The position numbers and the translations under genes are program-made. Below, in pieces: positions 7,151 through 8,612 of a DNA stretch of 8,612 nucleotides. The stretch lies in NCBI GenBank assembly GCA_017467985.1, contig JAFUJY010000094.1, positions 1 through 8,612 on the forward strand. The letters run 5' to 3'. The notes under the pieces are model-generated. The model saw only the letters and a list, made by a program, of their open reading frames with translations, did not search any database and was not told where the DNA came from. Positions within the stretch are counted from its first letter, which is position 1; each line of letters starts with the position of its first letter. Source of the stretch: Bacillota bacterium (GTDB taxonomy: Bacteria > Bacillota > Clostridia > Lachnospirales > Bianqueaceae).

Positions 7151-7641
7151 TCCACCACAATCTCCACCATGTCGCCTTCGGCGCTCTCCACTTCCACCAA
7201 CTTACCTACCAGGCCTCTGTCTACCATCTCAAGGATCTTATTGATGTCGATATTTTTCAAAACATCGCCACCCTGCACGTTCATACTCATCCCCATTTCC
7301 AGAGCCGCCTTTACTAGTGGAATGGGCAGGTTCACCTTGACCTTGTCCCCTTCTGCTGATAATACATTTATATGCATAATCATATCGTCCGGATTCTTGC
7401 GCTCCTTCATAGGCACCAGACGGGTCTCCGGTTCCACCTTGTTAGATAATAGTTCATCTATGGTCACGCCAAAAATCTGTGCCAGCTTAGGCAGCATCAT
7501 CACGTCCGGACAGGACAGGTCGTTTTCCCATTTGGATACAGCCTGGGGTGTCACCCCCAACATCTCTGCCAGCTGATCCTGCTTCCAATTCTTTTCCTTA
7601 CGATACTTTGCAATCTTACTTCCCAGTGTCATTTCCATCAT
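7147..7641 (-). CDS. XRE family regulator with C-terminal SHOCT-like domain
   Basis: This protein is about 164 residues from the chosen start. Its N-terminus is a Cro/CI-type helix-turn-helix: LGSKIAKYRKEKNWKQDQLAEMLGV, then TPQAVSKWEND as recognition helix, ending in IDELL (about residues 5-65). The C-terminal part (about 88-164) carries VKVNLPIPLV, a middle helix and GKLVEVESAEGDMVEIVVE, matching the small protein encoded next. It likely represses or senses for the downstream ABC exporter operon. Start choice: AAAGGAG precedes three consecutive ATGs at 7644, 7641 and 7638; 7641 has the best spacing and gives a family-like N-terminus. An ATG at 7674 with GAGGGG five bases upstream would add 11 residues (MRPSQEEKEK...) and is a real alternative. 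The stop overlaps the next ATG as ATGA. Confidence 0.9.
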   Translation of the reverse strand: MMEMTLGSKIAKYRKEKNWKQDQLAEMLGVTPQAVSKWENDLSCPDVMMLPKLAQIFGVTIDELLSNKVEPETRLVPMKERKNPDDMIMHINVLSAEGDKVKVNLPIPLVKAALEMGMSMNVQGGDVLKNIDINKILEMVDRGLVGKLVEVESAEGDMVEIVVE

Positions 7642-7710
7642 CATCTTCTCCTTTTCTTCTTGGGATGGTCTCATTATAGCCCCTCTTTTGTGAAGAATGA
7701 AGGGAATAAT

Positions 7711-7762
7711 CGTTGAATCCGCCCAACCATTCGTTGTATCGTTGGTAAACTATCCGTTGAAT
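7711..7762. repeat. Four CGTTG repeats, likely operator of the XRE operon
   Basis: CGTTGAAT (7711), CGTTGTAT (7732), CGTTGGTA (7740) and CGTTGAAT (7755) lie within 52 bases. They are directly downstream of the -10 box of the XRE operon promoter, covering its probable transcription start. This is a natural place for a self-repressing XRE protein to bind. Binding is inferred from position only. Confidence 0.45.
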
Positions 7763-7768
7763 AAGGCT

Positions 7769-7777
7769 ATTGTACCA
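7769..7777 (-). promoter_or_regulatory. Extended -10 promoter of the XRE-ABC operon
   Basis: On the minus strand TGGTACAAT has a near-consensus -10 (TACAAT, 7769-7774) with the upstream TG of an extended -10 box. No convincing -35 is seen. The transcript would start near 7762, giving a leader of about 90-120 bases through the CGTTG repeats. Confidence 0.5.
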
Positions 7778-7833
7778 TAAAAGTGCATAAGGTGCTATGA
7801 AAATATATTAATATCCAAATCAAAAAAATCTTC

Positions 7834-7861
7834 TTGTCAAAAATGTCTTTTTTGGTATAAT
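7834..7861 (+). promoter_or_regulatory. Promoter of the Fst-like toxin mRNA
   Basis: TTGTCA (7834-7839), a 16-base spacer and a perfect TATAAT (7856-7861) with the extended TGG immediately before it. The transcript should start near 7868. Confidence 0.85.
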
Positions 7862-7870
7862 ATTCCACGC

Positions 7871-7886
7871 TGCGACTCTTTCGCAC
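7871..7886 (+). promoter_or_regulatory. 5' hairpin and long-range pairing site of the toxin mRNA
   Basis: TGCGA-CTCTT-TCGCA forms a 5-bp hairpin within a few bases of the predicted mRNA 5' end. TGCGACTCTT (7871-7880) is also the exact complement of AAGAGTCGCA (8046-8055) in the terminator hairpin, so local and long-range structures compete. The site ends three bases before the Shine-Dalgarno. Confidence 0.5.
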
Positions 7887-7898
7887 AGAAGGAGGTGA

Positions 7899-7925
7899 GC
7901 ATTCATGGATTTAATAATTGCCTTT
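7899..7925 (+). repeat. Direct repeat, copy 1 (over the toxin start codon)
   Basis: GCATTCATGG, five unmatched bases, then ATAATTGCCTTT. It covers the toxin ATG and the first seven codons, and starts right after the Shine-Dalgarno. The same two blocks at the same spacing recur 177 bases downstream (copy 2), giving 22 of 27 identical bases. Confidence 0.9.
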
Positions 7926-7994
7926 TTGATTTCCGTACTGGCAAGCGTAGTCGCATACTATGTTTGTAAGTGGATGGACGGAAAACATACATAA
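7905..7994 (+). CDS. Fst-like type I toxin peptide (29 residues)
   Basis: The peptide is 29 residues: MDLIIAFLISVLASVVAYYV, then CKWMDGKHT. It has one hydrophobic span (about residues 3-20) and a short charged tail with the aromatic-x-Asp pattern (KWMDGK) typical of Fst/Ldr-type membrane toxins, whose usual length is about 25-35 residues. Too short for most gene callers, it is well supported here by AAGGAGGTGA, a ten-base perfect complement to the 16S rRNA 3' end, six bases before the ATG, plus a strong promoter and terminator. The surrounding converging antisense promoter and direct repeats are those of an Fst/par-type locus, in which translation is blocked by an antisense RNA. When unblocked, such peptides insert in the inner face of the membrane and stop growth. 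Toxicity is inferred, not shown by sequence. Confidence 0.8.
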   Translation: MDLIIAFLISVLASVVAYYVCKWMDGKHT

Positions 7995-8036
7995 TGCGCA
8001 GCCCATCCCAAACGGCTAGTCCACCGTAACGGACAA

Positions 8037-8075
8037 GAACCCCCCAAGAGTCGCACCTCTTGGGGGGTTCGTTTT
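8037..8075. terminator. Bidirectional terminator shared by toxin mRNA and antisense RNA
   Basis: GAACCCCCCAAGAG (8037-8050) and CTCTTGGGGGGTTC (8057-8070) form a perfect 14-bp stem with the 6-base loop TCGCAC. GTTTTG follows on the plus strand and TTGTCC on the minus strand, so the T run is better for the toxin direction. Both RNAs would end here, leaving complementary hairpin tails as in par of pAD1. Confidence 0.88.
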
Positions 8076-8102
8076 GCATTCATGGTAGTCATAATTGCCT
8101 TT
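8076..8102 (+). repeat. Direct repeat, copy 2 (start of the antisense RNA)
   Basis: GCATTCATGG (8076-8085), TAGTC, ATAATTGCCTTT (8091-8102). It is transcribed from the opposite side by the converging promoter, so the antisense RNA carries the complement of both blocks of copy 1 and can pair with the toxin start region. This copy has no open frame or ribosome binding site of its own. Confidence 0.9.
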
Positions 8103-8112
8103 GACTATCTGT

Positions 8113-8141
8113 AGTATACCACTCCTGAATTATTTTGTCAA
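8113..8141 (-). promoter_or_regulatory. Converging promoter of the antisense RNA
   Basis: On the minus strand a perfect TTGACA (8136-8141) is separated by 17 bases from TATACT (8113-8118), with TGG just before the -10. It is a stronger promoter by consensus than that of most genes here, as expected for an antitoxin RNA that must be made in excess. The start is near 8106, only a few bases before the direct repeat. Confidence 0.85.
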
Positions 8142-8191
8142 TATAACTTTCCCAGAATTTAACCAATCATATTTCTAATGAATCCTTTATT

Positions 8192-8584
8192 TTACAAAAT
8201 ATAATCTGTAATACAATCATACCACTGCACAAATATCTCACCGTTCACAATCAAACGGTCATTGTCCGGCAGCTGCTCACTCCAGGGCTTGCCATATCGA
8301 TCCAGCGCCCAATCGTTGCGGTTGAATCGCCGCCACAGAATGGTGCGGCCATTCTTGTCCAGGAACTGTTCGGTCAGAATGCGGCTATTCTGACTATCCA
8401 CATAGATTACACAAATGGTATCATAGGTTTTATTATTGATGGTTACATTGTAGCGGCCCACAATGTCCTGTAAAAGCTCTTTATCAATAGTTGTAATCAC
8501 ATTTCCGTTCCGCTCAATATCGCCCTTTCGCTTCAGATTCACCTCATTACCACAGTTATCTTCACCAAATCCCCAGATATTCAT
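8192..8584 (-). CDS. Unrecognised soluble protein, possibly 5'-truncated by the window edge
   Basis: The frame ends with a TAA at 8192 and encodes at least 130 residues. I do not recognise the family with certainty. Visible features: no signal peptide or membrane span; a compact aromatic-rich C-terminal half with GRYNVTINNKTYDTICVIYV, TEQFLDKNGRTILWRRFN, DRYGKPW and a YDCITDYIL end. It reads like a beta-rich domain with charged turns. The ATG at 8584 has GGAG eight bases upstream and could be the start. However, the frame stays open to the right edge and the nine codons before it (LTFLDGDAF) look protein-like, so the true start may lie outside. No clear terminator follows it; read-through would enter the antisense RNA region. 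Confidence 0.7.
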   Translation of the reverse strand: MNIWGFGEDNCGNEVNLKRKGDIERNGNVITTIDKELLQDIVGRYNVTINNKTYDTICVIYVDSQNSRILTEQFLDKNGRTILWRRFNRNDWALDRYGKPWSEQLPDNDRLIVNGEIFVQWYDCITDYIL

Positions 8585-8612
8585 GAACGCATCTCCATCT
8601 AAAAATGTAAGA

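Larger units (their letters stand above)
8034..8106 (-). ncRNA. Fst-type antisense RNA antitoxin (predicted)
   Basis: Predicted from the converging promoter (8113-8141) to the shared terminator, giving about 70 nt. From its 5' end it carries the complement of the direct repeat (two blocks of 12 and 10 bases matching the toxin start region), then the terminator hairpin, whose GUGCGA loop is complementary to the toxin mRNA terminator loop and to UCGCAC at 7881-7886. In the known pAD1 RNA II, the terminator loop makes first contact and the repeats then block translation. The same order of parts suggests the same mechanism. Ends are estimates. Confidence 0.75.

Noticed and set aside
7672..7678. 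TATAAT over the ATG at 7674 as the XRE operon promoter
   Set aside because: No acceptable -35 lies 16-18 bases upstream (about 3 of 6 matches at best). The extended -10 at 7769 is preferred, although this site would fit the shorter XRE start.
8076..8102. A second toxin gene starting at the ATG in direct repeat copy 2
   Set aside because: There is no ribosome binding site, and the frame from this ATG (Met-Val-Val-Ile-Ile-Ala-Phe-Asp-Tyr-Leu) stops within about ten codons. The copy makes sense as the antisense pairing segment.

Overview
The window looks like chromosome of a Firmicutes bacterium, probably a gut clostridium (Lachnospiraceae- or Oscillospiraceae-like). This is inferred from strong AGGAGG-type ribosome binding sites, sigma-A promoters with TATAAT boxes, a leaderless M13 peptidase, an AraC-GyrI fusion regulator and a small Fst-like toxin. 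I cannot name a species. Nearly all genes are on the minus strand; the main exception is a tiny plus-strand toxin gene near the right end.

Left to right: (1) bases 1-133 are the 5' end of a group II intron on the minus strand, running off the left edge and sitting directly behind a terminator hairpin. (2) A cytosolic M13 (neprilysin/PepO-type) zinc endopeptidase follows at 183-2081, with its own promoter and terminator. (3) An AraC-type regulator with a GyrI-like effector domain is at 2213-3052. It has a near-perfect internal ribosome binding site and ATG exactly at the start of the effector domain. (4) A roughly 320-base noncoding stretch (3053-3372) holds three 31-bp repeat units with GTTGC/GCAAC dyads and a three-tiered hairpin just behind the next operon. 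(5) A leftward operon at 3373-7641 has four reading frames: an XRE regulator, a small SHOCT-like protein interrupted by an in-frame TGA, and two ABC exporter half-transporters. All three junctions are ATGA stop-start overlaps. (6) At 7834-8141 there is a complete Fst/par-like type I toxin-antitoxin locus. (7) An unrecognised gene, possibly cut by the right edge, ends at 8192.

The most interesting region is the toxin-antitoxin locus. It has a 29-residue single-span peptide behind a very strong Shine-Dalgarno, a strong forward promoter, a perfect 14-bp bidirectional terminator, a strong converging promoter, and two 27-base direct repeats (22/27 identical). One repeat lies over the toxin start codon and the other at the start of the antisense RNA. 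Predicted RNA sizes (about 205 and 70 nt) are close to those of par of plasmid pAD1. The 5' end of the toxin mRNA also has a 10-base perfect complement in the terminator hairpin.

In the ABC operon, the XRE protein probably controls its own operon through CGTTG repeats just downstream of an extended -10 promoter. The two ABC proteins probably form a heterodimeric exporter of unknown substrate. The broken small gene between regulator and transporter may affect translational coupling into the transporter.
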